Below are positions 25,711 to 34,400 of a DNA stretch of 42,980 bases, in pieces (the stretch's first letter is position 1; each line of letters starts with the position of its first letter). The position numbers and the translations under genes were made by a program. The stretch comes from Parapedobacter lycopersici_A. Lineage in GTDB: Bacteria; Bacteroidota; Bacteroidia; Sphingobacteriales; Sphingobacteriaceae. The stretch covers positions 1 to 42,980 of the forward strand of contig NZ_JBEBRB010000019.1 of NCBI RefSeq assembly GCF_040395035.1, in the 5' to 3' direction. The notes under the pieces were generated by a model that searched no databases, was not told the DNA's origin, and saw only the letters and a program-made list of their open reading frames with translations.

Positions 25711-26429
25711 TCCTTTTTCTCAAGCTATTGCTGGCCCATATTATCGGCGACTTCTGTTTTCAGCCCGACCAATGGGTGGCCGACAAGCGGCGGTATAAAT
25801 ACCGGTCAAAAAAATTATATGCCCACCTGCTTATCCACGCCATTGCACTGGCTATTGTACTTGGTTTTGACCCGCGTTACTTATGGGGATTCCTCATCAT
25901 TCTTACCTCTCATTACCTACTTGACCTCGCCAAGCTATACATAGAAAAAGACCGGCATGCCATCTGGTATTTTTCCATTGATCAATTCCTGCACGTGACG
26001 CTGCTGGCCATCGTTGCATACGCATACGAGCCGTTTTTCCTTTCTTTTTCCGGTCTGATTACCGGTCCCGTCCTGCTGTTCGTTACTGCCCTGGCCCTGG
26101 CTGTCTTCGTCCCGGCCGTCGTGATCCGGATGCTTATTGCCCAATGGAGCCCCGAAACCCGTGAAATGCCGGAAGCCTCACTGGTCAAAGCAGGCCGGTT
26201 CATCGGCATATTGGAACGGCTCTTTGTTTTTATCTTCATTATTACCCACCATTGGGAAGCTGTTGGCTTTCTGTTGGCGGCCAAATCCATTTTCCGGTTC
26301 GGCGATCTCCGGCAGGGTAAAGACCGGAAGCTCACAGAATACGTACTCATCGGCACGTTGCTCAGTTTTGGAAGTGCAATCCTAATCGCATTGGCCTACT
26401 TGTACTTACTGCCCTTAACGATAAATTAA
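25707..26429 (+). CDS. DUF3307 integral membrane protein
   Basis: A 240-residue membrane protein beginning with the DUF3307 signature LLLAHIIGDFCFQPDQWVADKR, followed by KLYAHLLIHAIALAI. About six hydrophobic segments are visible across the chain (around 5-15, 45-75, 92-115, 118-145, 170-195 and 210-238). Function is unknown. It overlaps satD by 4 bp (ATGA), so translation is coupled and the two products are probably needed together. SatD next to DUF3307 is a recurring pair in Bacteroidota. Confidence 0.85.
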   Translation: MILFLKLLLAHIIGDFCFQPDQWVADKRRYKYRSKKLYAHLLIHAIALAIVLGFDPRYLWGFLIILTSHYLLDLAKLYIEKDRHAIWYFSIDQFLHVTLLAIVAYAYEPFFLSFSGLITGPVLLFVTALALAVFVPAVVIRMLIAQWSPETREMPEASLVKAGRFIGILERLFVFIFIITHHWEAVGFLLAAKSIFRFGDLRQGKDRKLTEYVLIGTLLSFGSAILIALAYLYLLPLTIN

Positions 26430-26513
26430 ACTGATTATTAAAATTAATTGGCTCGCTAATTGCACAGCCCGTGTAAAAACAACAAATGAAATATAAACTT
26501 CTATCCTATCAAC

Positions 26514-27830
26514 ATGCGTATTAACCTGAAAACAGCCGGATTGCTTGCCGTTGCAAGCACATTGGCCACCACGCACCTAAGTGCGCAAACCGTAAACGAA
26601 GTCAGCCCCTTTGCACCCGAGTCGGAATACCGCACATGGTCCATCGGTGTAAATCTGGGACTGGTTAATCAATCAAACCTGATCGGCTTCCGCCGAAATT
26701 TCAACAAGCTGGAGCACAACCTAGGCTACGCGCTATACGTAAAGCGCCAAGTGTTGCCGGGACTGGGTATCCAGGCCGAATATTTCGGCGGCAAAGTAGG
26801 GGGCAGCAATAGCAACAACAGTAACACGTTCGAGACCTCAATTCCCTGGTCTGCGGCGCTTTCTGCCCATGTTACCCTGGCCAACATCAACTGGAGGCAT
26901 CATCAGGGCATTATCAAACCTTACCTGAATGCTGGTATCGGTGCCATGGCGTTTGAGCCAACCGCCACCATCGGCGGTACCACTACTACACAGGAAACCC
27001 GTACGGAAGCGTTTATTCCGGTCGGCGCAGGCCTAAAATTTGCCGTGTCCCCCGACATTAACATCGACCTTGGATACCGCCTTAACGCGGTAAATTCACC
27101 GGAGGTCGACGGACTTAACCGGCGCGGACAGAAAGACCTGTTTTCCTACACCCATATCGGTGTAGAGTTTGCCATCGGCGACAAAACCAAGCCGGCGCTG
27201 GCCAACAGCAACCCGGTAGCCGGCATGCGTCGGGAATACCAGGCACAATATGATGAGCTGGTCGCAGTAAAATCTGCACTGGAAGCCCAGCAGGCAGAGA
27301 ATAAGAAACTCAGCGCGGAGTTTGCGCAGCTGTCCAGCGACCTTGCCGACGATGATGGCGACGGCGTAGCCAACAAATTTGACAAATGTCCGGACACACC
27401 GGAAAAAACCAAGGTAGACGGCGCCGGCTGCCCACTGCCGGAAGCTAAAGCCCCCGTGGTACAGCAAGTTGTTGTAACGGAAGCAGATCGACGCGTGGTC
27501 GACGAAGCCATCCAGAACCTGGAATTCGATACCGGCAAGTCAACTATACGCGCTACTTCACACGCCAGCCTTAATAAAGTTGCAGCATTGCTGATCGAAA
27601 AGAACTTTAGTCTCAAACTGGCCGGACACACCGACAACACCGGATCATTGCAAACGAATCTGCGGCTGTCTAAAAGCCGTGCCGAATCGGTAAAAGCCTA
27701 CCTCGTAAGCAAGGGAGCCAACCCGTCGCGCATTGAGGCGACCGGATACGGGCCGAACCAACCCATTGCCACGAATGCGACCGCCGAAGGACGGCAGCAG
27801 AACCGCCGGGTGGAATTTACACTGTATTAA
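26514..27830 (+). CDS. OmpA-family outer membrane protein
   Basis: A 438-residue outer membrane protein. A Sec signal peptide ends at about LSAQT. A beta-barrel of about 200 residues follows, then a short helical/coiled-coil stretch, one thrombospondin type 3 calcium-binding repeat (DDDGDGVANKFDKCPDTPEKTKVDGAGCP, about 281-310) and the C-terminal OmpA peptidoglycan-binding domain (about 330-438). The last includes the LAGHTDNTGS motif and LSKSRAESVKAYLVSKG. It probably anchors the outer membrane to peptidoglycan. It is monocistronic: a strong terminator follows, and the 84-bp gap upstream separates it from DUF3307. Confidence 0.93.
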   Translation: MRINLKTAGLLAVASTLATTHLSAQTVNEVSPFAPESEYRTWSIGVNLGLVNQSNLIGFRRNFNKLEHNLGYALYVKRQVLPGLGIQAEYFGGKVGGSNSNNSNTFETSIPWSAALSAHVTLANINWRHHQGIIKPYLNAGIGAMAFEPTATIGGTTTTQETRTEAFIPVGAGLKFAVSPDINIDLGYRLNAVNSPEVDGLNRRGQKDLFSYTHIGVEFAIGDKTKPALANSNPVAGMRREYQAQYDELVAVKSALEAQQAENKKLSAEFAQLSSDLADDDGDGVANKFDKCPDTPEKTKVDGAGCPLPEAKAPVVQQVVVTEADRRVVDEAIQNLEFDTGKSTIRATSHASLNKVAALLIEKNFSLKLAGHTDNTGSLQTNLRLSKSRAESVKAYLVSKGANPSRIEATGYGPNQPIATNATAEGRQQNRRVEFTLY

Positions 27831-27850
27831 TTGGTTATAACCTTTAATCC

Positions 27851-27878
27851 AAAGCGCCGGTAGATGTACCGGCGCTTT
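27851..27878. terminator. Rho-independent terminator after the OmpA-family gene
   Basis: A perfect 12-bp stem (27851-27862 with 27867-27878) with a 4-nt GATG loop and T residues in and after the 3' arm. Flanking A and T runs make it symmetric, so it could act on either strand. Confidence 0.85.
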
Positions 27879-27899
27879 TCTTATGTGGTGATTTTATGT

Positions 27900-27930
27900 T
27901 TGCATCTATCATTAATTAACCGTACCTTTG
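27900..27930 (+). promoter_or_regulatory. Promoter of the DEAD-box helicase gene
   Basis: TTG (27900-27902), 20-bp spacer, TACCTTTG (27923-27930), an exact consensus match. Transcription would begin near 27936, 36 nt before the ATG at 27972. Confidence 0.72.
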
Positions 27931-27971
27931 CACCGCCTTAGGCAATAGTGCCTATTGTATATAAAATATTG

Positions 27972-29741
27972 ATGAACCCATTTATTGAACTTGGGATCCG
28001 TCATGATATTGTTAATGCCATCAGTGAGCTGGGCTTCGAGAAACCCACTCCCATTCAGGAACAAGCCGTTCCCGTACTCCTTACTGGCAGCAACGATTTT
28101 GTCGGATTAGCCCAAACCGGTACCGGCAAAACCGCAGCTTTTGGTCTGCCCCTCCTCGAACTATTGGACTTTTCACAGAAACACCCACAGGCATTGATTT
28201 TATGCCCTACGCGTGAGCTGTGTTTGCAGATCGCCAAAGACATTGAAAAATTTGCCAAGAACATTCCTAATGTACATGTCGTTGCCGTTTACGGTGGCGC
28301 CAGCATCAGCGACCAGTTACGGCAGATCCGCCGTGGTGTGCAGATCGTTGTGGCCACACCGGGCCGTATGCTTGACATCATTGGCCGTAATGCCATCGAT
28401 TTCTCCGGAGTAAAGTATGTCGTTTTGGATGAAGCCGATGAAATGCTCAACATGGGCTTTCAGGAAGACATCAACAATATCCTGTCTACTACTCCCGAAG
28501 AGAAAAAGACCTGGCTGTTTTCAGCCACCATGCCCGCAGAAGTGCGCCGGATCGCCAAGAATTACATGACCGATCCGTTTGAGCTTACCGTAGGTACCAA
28601 AAACAGCGGCAACGCCAACATCGAACACCATTACTATGTGATCCGGGCCCGCGACAAATACGCTGCATTTAAGCGCATTGTCGATTCGAGTCCCGAGATT
28701 TTCGGTATTGTCTTTTGCCGCACCAAGGTAGAGACACAGGAAATTGCCGAAGCGTTGATCAAGGACGGTTACAATGCCGACGCACTGCATGGCGATCTTT
28801 CGCAGCAGCAACGCGATAAGGTCATGAAACGCTACCGCGACCGCAGCCTGCAGCTGCTCATCGCGACCGATGTGGCCGCACGCGGCATCGACGTAAACGA
28901 CGTGACCCACGTAATCAACTTTTCGTTACCGGATGAAATTGAAAATTACACCCACCGGAGCGGCCGTACAGCACGTGCCGGAAAGACCGGGGTATCTATT
29001 TCGCTCGTTAACCTGAAGGAGCTGGGCAAAATCCGCCAGATCGAAAAGGTCATCGGTAAATCTTTTGTAAAAATGGATGTACCGAAAGGGGCTGATGTAG
29101 TGGAAAAACAGCTGTTTGCACTGATCAACAAGGTACAGCAGGTGGCCGTGAATGATGACCATATCGACCCATACCTGCCGCAGATCATGGATAGTTTCGC
29201 CGAGCTGAGCAAGGAAGAAATCATCAAGCGGTTTACATCGCTTGAGTTCAACCGGTTCCTCGAATATTACCAACATGCACCCGACCTCAACGTTGACGCA
29301 AGCGAAAGCCGCGAAAACCGGGGCGACCGCAAAGGCCGCAGCGAGCGTTTTGGACGTGATGGTTATAAATCCGACTACACGCGGCTGTTCATTAACCTCG
29401 GGTCGGTCGATAACTTTACCCGGGGCGATATGCTGGGCTATATCTGCAATAACACGCGGATCAGCGGAAAAGCCATCGGCAAAATCGATCTTAAAGGTGT
29501 TTACACGTTCTTTGAAGTGGAAAACACTTCAGTGGACAAGGTATTCAGTGGATTTCAGCAAGTTGATTTCAATGGCCGCTCCGTCCGGGTAGAAAATGCC
29601 GGGGACAGCCATGGAGAAAAACGCAGCGGCGGCAAACCTTACCGCAATGGTGGTGGCGAAGGACGTAAACGCCGTGACCATAACAGTGGTGGCGGATTCC
29701 GCGACTTCTCGAGCAAACGCCGGGAAAAAAGCCGCTGGTAA
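27972..29741 (+). CDS. DEAD-box ATP-dependent RNA helicase with DbpA-type RNA-binding domain
   Basis: A 589-residue RNA helicase from the ATG at 27972 (MNPFIELGI); an in-frame start 24 nt earlier adds nothing typical. All core motifs are visible: Q motif TPIQEQA, AQTGTGKT, PTREL, TPGR, DEAD, SAT, ATDVAARGID and HRSGRTARAGK. The C-terminal DbpA-like RNA-binding domain (about 465-535, TRLFINLGSVDNFTRGDMLGYI) suggests structured rRNA as target, as in DbpA/CsdA relatives involved in ribosome assembly or cold adaptation. A basic Gly/Arg-rich tail follows. Own promoter and terminator. Confidence 0.95.
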   Translation: MNPFIELGIRHDIVNAISELGFEKPTPIQEQAVPVLLTGSNDFVGLAQTGTGKTAAFGLPLLELLDFSQKHPQALILCPTRELCLQIAKDIEKFAKNIPNVHVVAVYGGASISDQLRQIRRGVQIVVATPGRMLDIIGRNAIDFSGVKYVVLDEADEMLNMGFQEDINNILSTTPEEKKTWLFSATMPAEVRRIAKNYMTDPFELTVGTKNSGNANIEHHYYVIRARDKYAAFKRIVDSSPEIFGIVFCRTKVETQEIAEALIKDGYNADALHGDLSQQQRDKVMKRYRDRSLQLLIATDVAARGIDVNDVTHVINFSLPDEIENYTHRSGRTARAGKTGVSISLVNLKELGKIRQIEKVIGKSFVKMDVPKGADVVEKQLFALINKVQQVAVNDDHIDPYLPQIMDSFAELSKEEIIKRFTSLEFNRFLEYYQHAPDLNVDASESRENRGDRKGRSERFGRDGYKSDYTRLFINLGSVDNFTRGDMLGYICNNTRISGKAIGKIDLKGVYTFFEVENTSVDKVFSGFQQVDFNGRSVRVENAGDSHGEKRSGGKPYRNGGGEGRKRRDHNSGGGFRDFSSKRREKSRW

Positions 29742-29760
29742 CCGCTTGCTATATAGTCAT

Positions 29761-29798
29761 AAAGGCCTTCCACATAAAGTGGATGGCCTTTTTTTTAA
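29761..29798 (+). terminator. Rho-independent terminator of the helicase gene
   Basis: A 13-bp stem with one mismatch (29761-29773 with 29779-29791), a 5-nt loop and a run of T reaching 29796. Lies between convergent genes and has only short T runs on the minus strand. Confidence 0.8.
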
Positions 29799-29819
29799 TC
29801 CATCCACACGTTTTCGCAA

Positions 29820-30395
29820 TCAATCACCCCACTGCACGTGTGGTTCCTGCTGCTCCCGGTCGTGCTCGGTCCAGGTCAGCGTGCCGGTGTCATAGCCAAC
29901 GGACCGCGCCACTTGAAGGTACTTGTCTCTGATCGTATCCGGGATCGTCGTTTCACGCGACAGCATCCAGAGGTAACGGAGGTTTTCACCGGCAACCAGC
30001 GCATACCGGTAATCCGGATCAATGGCAATTACATTATATCCCGAATAAAATGGGCCGAAAAAAGAAACTTTCAACCGGGCTTCAGCAGTGTTACCCACAA
30101 ACATCGCCTTTCCCTCCGCCTGCTCCCAGCGATCGGTCTTGGTATTAAATCCACGGTTCAGCACCCGGATACGTCCATTAGCCGCCTGTCCATATTCGGC
30201 AGTAACATTGTTCAGGTTCCGTTCAAAACGATGATCGATCCGTGCAATCTCATACCATTTTCCGAGATACCTCTTGACATCAAATGGCTGTACCGGTTGT
30301 GCTTTTTCCGGGATTGTTTTCCGCGACTGGTACAGCATTACACCAGCGCCCGCCAATGCCAGGGCTCCGATATACCCAATTAATCTGTTGTTCAT
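29820..30395 (-). CDS. Lipocalin family protein (Blc-like)
   Basis: A 191-residue lipocalin. An N-terminal hydrophobic helix (about 5-22) without a lipobox cysteine suggests a membrane anchor or a cleaved signal. The lipocalin signature GKWYEIARIDHRFERNL is near residue 46, and the C-terminal block YLWMLSRETTIPD matches the bacterial lipocalin Blc. Bacterial members bind lysophospholipids or fatty acids. It begins 35 bp after the clpP stop on the same strand and may be read from the clpP transcript. Confidence 0.88.
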   Translation of the reverse strand: MNNRLIGYIGALALAGAGVMLYQSRKTIPEKAQPVQPFDVKRYLGKWYEIARIDHRFERNLNNVTAEYGQAANGRIRVLNRGFNTKTDRWEQAEGKAMFVGNTAEARLKVSFFGPFYSGYNVIAIDPDYRYALVAGENLRYLWMLSRETTIPDTIRDKYLQVARSVGYDTGTLTWTEHDREQQEPHVQWGD

Positions 30396-30430
30396 TCCAG
30401 GCTAACAACAGTCGTGGCAAAAAGTTTGGC

Positions 30431-31120
30431 TTAACTGCTTCCTACTACCTCATCTACCATTCCGAACGCTTTCGCCTCTGTTGCTGTCATCCAATAATCG
30501 CGGCCGGAGGCGGTGTTCACCCGCTCGTAGGGCTGTCCGCTGTGCTCCGCAATAATACCATATAGTTCCTGTTGTATTTTGAGGATCTGCCGGGTGCTGA
30601 TATCCATATCCGCGGCTGTACCCTGCATCCCACCCGAAGGCTGGTGGATCATCACGCGGGAGTGTTTCAGTGCCGCCCGCTTGCCGGCGGCTCCAGCGCA
30701 AAGCAATACGGCGCTCATCGAGAGTGCAACTCCGGTACAAATGGTAGCCACATCAGGACCGATATACTGCATGGTGTCGTAAATACCCAGCCCGGCATAA
30801 ACAGACCCACCCGGAGAATTGATATATAGCTGAATATCTTTTTTAGCGTCAACCGATTGGAGAAAAAGCAATTGTGCCTGAATGATATTAGCCACCCGGT
30901 CGTCCACGGGTTCGCCAAGAAAAATCACCCGGTCTACCATCAGGCGTGAAAACACATCCATCTGTGCCACATTGAGCTGCCGCTCCTCAGTGATGTAAGG
31001 TGTCATCGCCGTGGGCAGCGCCAGCCGGCGGCTGTGCGAAATAAACGGATCGATCACAGTGCCGCTGATCCCTAAATGGCGTGTTGCGTATTTCCGGAAT
31101 TCATTGTTATATTCACTCAT
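30431..31120 (-). CDS. clpP: ATP-dependent Clp protease proteolytic subunit
   Basis: A 229-residue serine protease that forms the barrel of the Clp complex. The catalytic triad is intact: Ser134, His159 (MIHQPSGG) and Asp208 (GRDYW). Their spacing of 25 and 49 residues matches E. coli ClpP. The substrate-binding NSPGGSVYAGLGIYDTM block is present. The nucleophile elbow is unusual: GVALSMSA, with Leu133 where ClpP normally has Ala and Ser where it has Gly. Neither clpX nor tig is beside it, so this could be a second ClpP paralogue; the rest of the genome would decide. Confidence 0.93.
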   Translation of the reverse strand: MSEYNNEFRKYATRHLGISGTVIDPFISHSRRLALPTAMTPYITEERQLNVAQMDVFSRLMVDRVIFLGEPVDDRVANIIQAQLLFLQSVDAKKDIQLYINSPGGSVYAGLGIYDTMQYIGPDVATICTGVALSMSAVLLCAGAAGKRAALKHSRVMIHQPSGGMQGTAADMDISTRQILKIQQELYGIIAEHSGQPYERVNTASGRDYWMTATEAKAFGMVDEVVGSS

Positions 31121-31174
31121 AATTACACTTATTAATTAAATTGATAATCAAATAATTAGCCATGGCGATGCCCG

Positions 31175-31194
31175 CACATCGATTTTGCGATGTG
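31175..31194. repeat. Short hairpin CACATCG/CGATGTG
   Basis: A perfect 7-bp inverted repeat with a 6-nt loop in the 103-bp gap after the sigma-factor unit and before clpP. It has no T tract on the minus strand, so as a terminator for the sigma unit it would be weak; a protein-binding site is possible. Confidence 0.4.
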
Positions 31195-31223
31195 TTTCAT
31201 GTAAAATCTAAAGCAGAAAGGAA

Positions 31224-31493
31224 TTATTTACGGAAGAACGCCCGTATCTTTTCGGCAAACGTCCGGTGTTCGGATGTAGTAAAAAGTGTTTGGTGTAGCT
31301 GTTTCAGTTCACTGCGTAATTGCGCACGGCCGCATGCGCGAATGGCCGTGTAAGCGGCGCGTTGCCAATGTACAGCTTCCCGGAATTCAGGATCCAAAAG
31401 CTGCCTGGCCTCAAACAATGCCTGCTGTTCACCCGACGCATCCCCCAGCAGGCAGTTTTCCCGCTGTTGCCACTCATTCAACGAAATCTTCAT
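31224..31493 (-). CDS. Small uncharacterised protein overlapping the ECF sigma gene
   Basis: An 89-residue soluble protein, helical, with two cysteines and no membrane segment or zinc-finger motif. Its start lies inside the sigma factor gene (20-bp overlap), so translation is coupled. That position usually holds the anti-sigma factor, and the segment LLGDASGEQQALFEARQLLDPEFREAVHW resembles the cytosolic start of anti-sigma proteins (helix rich in Leu, Glu and Ala). A membrane-free partner of this size would be an unusual anti-sigma factor. I infer the link from position only. Confidence 0.65.
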   Translation of the reverse strand: MKISLNEWQQRENCLLGDASGEQQALFEARQLLDPEFREAVHWQRAAYTAIRACGRAQLRSELKQLHQTLFTTSEHRTFAEKIRAFFRK

Positions 31494-32043
31494 ACTGCAA
31501 CGATTTTTGTCTGACCAACTGTTTCACCTTTTGCAAGCATTTGAATTTTTGTGCGGTCGCCGAACGCGACCCCGAAAACCCGAAGCGTGAAGCGATTTCC
31601 ACCATATTCAGCTTTTCGTAGTAAAAGGCAGTAAGCAGCCGCATGCATTGCTGCCCCGCAGCATGCAGTATACGCACGACGCGCTGCGAAACGATCTGTT
31701 GCTCAGCAGGCTGAGACCATTCATTTCCCTGCTCTTCCCCGTGGTATCCAGCCATCAATTCGTCAAGTGATGTCTGCCGCTGATGCTCGCGGTATCGCTT
31801 TTTCCACAAGTAACGCGCAATACCGAAAACGTATGCACCTTCATCCTGCACCAGGCGAAGCTGCGTCTTTTCATAAAACACCAGCAATGCATCCTGGAAG
31901 ACATCTTCCGCTTCATCCAGCGTACCTCCCCGTTTTGCGATGTAACGGGCCACCGATGGAAAGCATTTTTTATATAACGTCATGAAAACTGCCTGTCGGT
32001 CGGCCGCCCATTCATCACGTGTTTCTGTTCTGCTCATCCGCAT
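31474..32043 (-). CDS. ECF-type RNA polymerase sigma factor
   Basis: A 189-residue sigma-70 family protein. Region 2 is visible as FMTLYKKCFPSVARYIAKRGGTLDEAEDVFQDALLVFYEK, and region 4 as LLTAFYYEKLNMVEIASRFGFSGSRSATAQKFKCLQKVKQLV with a helix-turn-helix. The start may be the ATG at 32043 or the internal one at 32037. Neighbours are the small overlapping gene downstream and a retropepsin-like gene upstream. No FecR-type anti-sigma factor or TonB receptor is linked closely enough to call it FecI-like. Confidence 0.88.
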   Translation of the reverse strand: MRMSRTETRDEWAADRQAVFMTLYKKCFPSVARYIAKRGGTLDEAEDVFQDALLVFYEKTQLRLVQDEGAYVFGIARYLWKKRYREHQRQTSLDELMAGYHGEEQGNEWSQPAEQQIVSQRVVRILHAAGQQCMRLLTAFYYEKLNMVEIASRFGFSGSRSATAQKFKCLQKVKQLVRQKSLQYEDFVE

Positions 32044-32091
32044 TTCCTTTTCTAATATGTGCGGTTTTATCGGTAAAGATCACCCGGAAAC

Positions 32092-32964
32092 TTATTTTTT
32101 TATTGCCAAAAGGTAAATCCGTCTGTCAGGAATGCTGATTGTTATTTGCTTACCGAGCCAGTCAATTCCGGTTTTTCCTTCATAAATCAGGCCATCAACA
32201 AACAGCGCGCTGAAATTCTGTAGACGTACCTGGCCACCTTCCGTTGCGAGTGCCTGCAGCGGCCCACGATAAAACCGATCAATCCTACCTGCATCGAATT
32301 CGCTTTGCCGTTCAGTTTCCTCAAACGTATTTTTATTCAACTTCAGCGCATCCATCAGCCGGGTACTGAACCAAAACGAACCGTTACCGGCCCCGGAATC
32401 CAGCAACACTTGAATAGTCAGTGTATCATTCACGCGTACGTTGGTAAAAATGTCCAGGGCTTTGCCGGCGTAATCGGCCACCTGGATATCGATAAAAGCT
32501 TGCTTTTGTGCCTCCGTAAGCGGATCGAAAGAAAGCGTCCGGTTTTCAAAATCTATGGTAACCGGCGTATGCTCAAAAGGCTGGAGCGACAGTATGCCAT
32601 CGATCCCCTCGATATCCATATCGAAGGTACTATACACCTGACTGGTAAGTACCAGATTCCCTATCCTCAAAGAGTCTATTTCATAGACAGGCACAGTCAA
32701 TGCCTCTCCGGTAGCGCGGTGCGCCGTAAAGAAATGATGTGTTTTATGCGATTTCCCGAGCTGCTCAGCAAAACGATCGAAAAGCAGGTTATGGCCGCCA
32801 CCCGTATCAAATATAAAATTTCCGGTGACACCATCAAACGTTGCCCGCATGATGATGTGGCCCGACTCCAATAAGGTGAAGGGAATCGGTTGCAGCGACT
32901 GTGCCGATACCGTCCGGCCGGTGAGCAGCAACATTAGCGTAATTAACAATCGGGAACGTCCCAT
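32092..32964 (-). CDS. Retropepsin-like aspartyl protease family protein, exported
   Basis: A 290-residue protein with a signal peptide ending at about VSAQS. It carries two aspartyl-protease-type motifs, D53 in FIFDTGGGHN and D189 in VLLDSGAGNG, each followed by a beta-rich repeat, so it looks like an internally duplicated pepsin-type fold. Similar proteins are widespread and mostly untested in Bacteroidota. It has its own -7 element and does not overlap the small gene upstream. Confidence 0.83.
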   Translation of the reverse strand: MGRSRLLITLMLLLTGRTVSAQSLQPIPFTLLESGHIIMRATFDGVTGNFIFDTGGGHNLLFDRFAEQLGKSHKTHHFFTAHRATGEALTVPVYEIDSLRIGNLVLTSQVYSTFDMDIEGIDGILSLQPFEHTPVTIDFENRTLSFDPLTEAQKQAFIDIQVADYAGKALDIFTNVRVNDTLTIQVLLDSGAGNGSFWFSTRLMDALKLNKNTFEETERQSEFDAGRIDRFYRGPLQALATEGGQVRLQNFSALFVDGLIYEGKTGIDWLGKQITISIPDRRIYLLAIKK

Positions 32965-32980
32965 TCGTGCTGTTTTTCAG

Positions 32981-32988
32981 CAAATATA
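32981..32988 (-). promoter_or_regulatory. -7 element of the retropepsin-like gene
   Basis: TATATTTG on the minus strand fits TAnnTTTG, 16 nt before the ATG at 32964. Weak -33 match. Confidence 0.45.
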
Positions 32989-33008
32989 AGGAAAGATGGG
33001 GGCACGCA

Positions 33009-33206
33009 CTAACGGCGGAAAAACGGCATGCCGTATCTGATCATCACATAAAGCGGGATGGCAAGCAAAACCCACGATACCGCATGCCAGGTGACATCCG
33101 CAGACGTGATGGCCGTCAATAAACCCAGCATGGTAATCACGCCCAGCAAAACCGGCATACCCCATAAGCGCGTCCATGTGTTGCGGTTATTCAGCATCTT
33201 CTTCAA
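33009..33206 (-). CDS. Small two-helix membrane protein of the PepSY operon
   Basis: A 65-residue protein with two predicted membrane helices (about 18-35 and 41-58) and charged ends (MKKMLNNRNTWTRLWG and a terminal RR). The start at 33206 overlaps the PepSY gene by 20 bp; the ATG at 33197 is an alternative. I read it as real because of the coupled start, the ordered membrane pattern and its recurring place behind PepSY genes in related bacteria. Function unknown; a partner subunit of the PepSY protein is plausible. Confidence 0.7.
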   Translation of the reverse strand: MKKMLNNRNTWTRLWGMPVLLGVITMLGLLTAITSADVTWHAVSWVLLAIPLYVMIRYGMPFFRR

Positions 33207-34365
33207 TGGTTGAGAGGGTTAATGACTCCGCAGATTCCGCATTTTTGACCATCCGTTTCAGCTGTTCGGCTTTGGCCCTGCGTCTTGCGAACCAAAGATA
33301 CAAGCCGGAAACAAGCACAACAATAGTCAATATATCGAACAGCGCCCATAAAATTTTCATCGGCATGCCACCATAATCCCCAAAATGAAAAGGCTGTGAA
33401 ACAAAAATGGTTTTCAGGTACCACGGCATATCCCGCATGTCGGTCAGTTCGCCCGTTTTGGCATCGATCAGTGCCGGTTTGATGATTCTGGAGGTAAGCG
33501 GTGTGGTTCCGATCATATATACGGCATAATGGTGGTTGCTGGAATAAAGCGTACCGGGATATGCCACAAATGATACCTCCATACCCGGTGCAGCAGCCTG
33601 CGCCGTATCCAGCGCTGCCTGCAGGGAGCTGAGCGCTCCCCTTACCCTTGGTTGCCCCTCATAAGCGGCGACCATTTCGGCTAACTGTCCGGCACGCCAG
33701 CTTTCCAGTGCCGGCGTGGCCAGTGTATTAATCACCCCGGTTAATCCAACCACAGACGCCCACGTCAATGTTACGATACCCAGCAGGTTGTGCAGGTCCA
33801 ACCACCGTAGCCGACTTGATTTTTCTGTCCGGATCATACCAAAGTCAAAGCGCTTCATAATCGGGCCATACAGCACCACACCCGATACGATGGCCACAAA
33901 AAACAGCAACCCCATAAAACCGAGGAACAGCATTCCCGGCACCCCGGCCAGCAGTTCCACATGCAGGTAATACATGACCAGCATAAAATCCATCTCGTTG
34001 GGCGGTGTCTCCAGCACGGTAGCCGAGTGCTCGTCCATGGTCAGGTAATGGTCGGCCTCAATCGGCGCCTCCGCAGAGTCGGCCAAGGTGACAAACATCT
34101 GTCCGGGATGATGATCCTGATCCCAGAATATGTATTTCACTTCCTTTCCGGGAATCTCATCCATTGCCGCCTGCAGGACTACATCCTTGGTCAGTGGTGT
34201 CGGTCCCGGGGCAGACACCGCAAGTTCATCGTGTATCAAGTGGTCGATTTCCTCGTAAAAAATCAGCGGCAGCCCGGTAATGCACAGCATCAGCAGAAAT
34301 ACGGTGCAGACGAGGCTCGTCCACTTGTGGATGTTGAACCAGTTCCTTATTGTCTGAGCTTTCAC
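33187..34365 (-). CDS. PepSY-associated TM-helix protein, probable ferric-siderophore reductase type
   Basis: A 392-residue inner-membrane protein. The first membrane helix (about 16-40) is preceded by FNIHKWTSLVCTVFLLMLCITGLPL, the standard opening of the PepSY TM family. Further helices lie near 140-165, 187-215 and 335-370, with two periplasmic PepSY-like segments between. Related proteins in siderophore systems are thought to reduce or process ferric siderophores. It begins 35 bp after the TonB receptor stop, so the pair forms an iron-uptake operon with the small membrane gene. Confidence 0.88.
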   Translation of the reverse strand: MKAQTIRNWFNIHKWTSLVCTVFLLMLCITGLPLIFYEEIDHLIHDELAVSAPGPTPLTKDVVLQAAMDEIPGKEVKYIFWDQDHHPGQMFVTLADSAEAPIEADHYLTMDEHSATVLETPPNEMDFMLVMYYLHVELLAGVPGMLFLGFMGLLFFVAIVSGVVLYGPIMKRFDFGMIRTEKSSRLRWLDLHNLLGIVTLTWASVVGLTGVINTLATPALESWRAGQLAEMVAAYEGQPRVRGALSSLQAALDTAQAAAPGMEVSFVAYPGTLYSSNHHYAVYMIGTTPLTSRIIKPALIDAKTGELTDMRDMPWYLKTIFVSQPFHFGDYGGMPMKILWALFDILTIVVLVSGLYLWFARRRAKAEQLKRMVKNAESAESLTLSTIEEDAE

Positions 34366-34400
34366 TTACGGAAGTTAACTAATTTCCCTAACGGGTAAAA

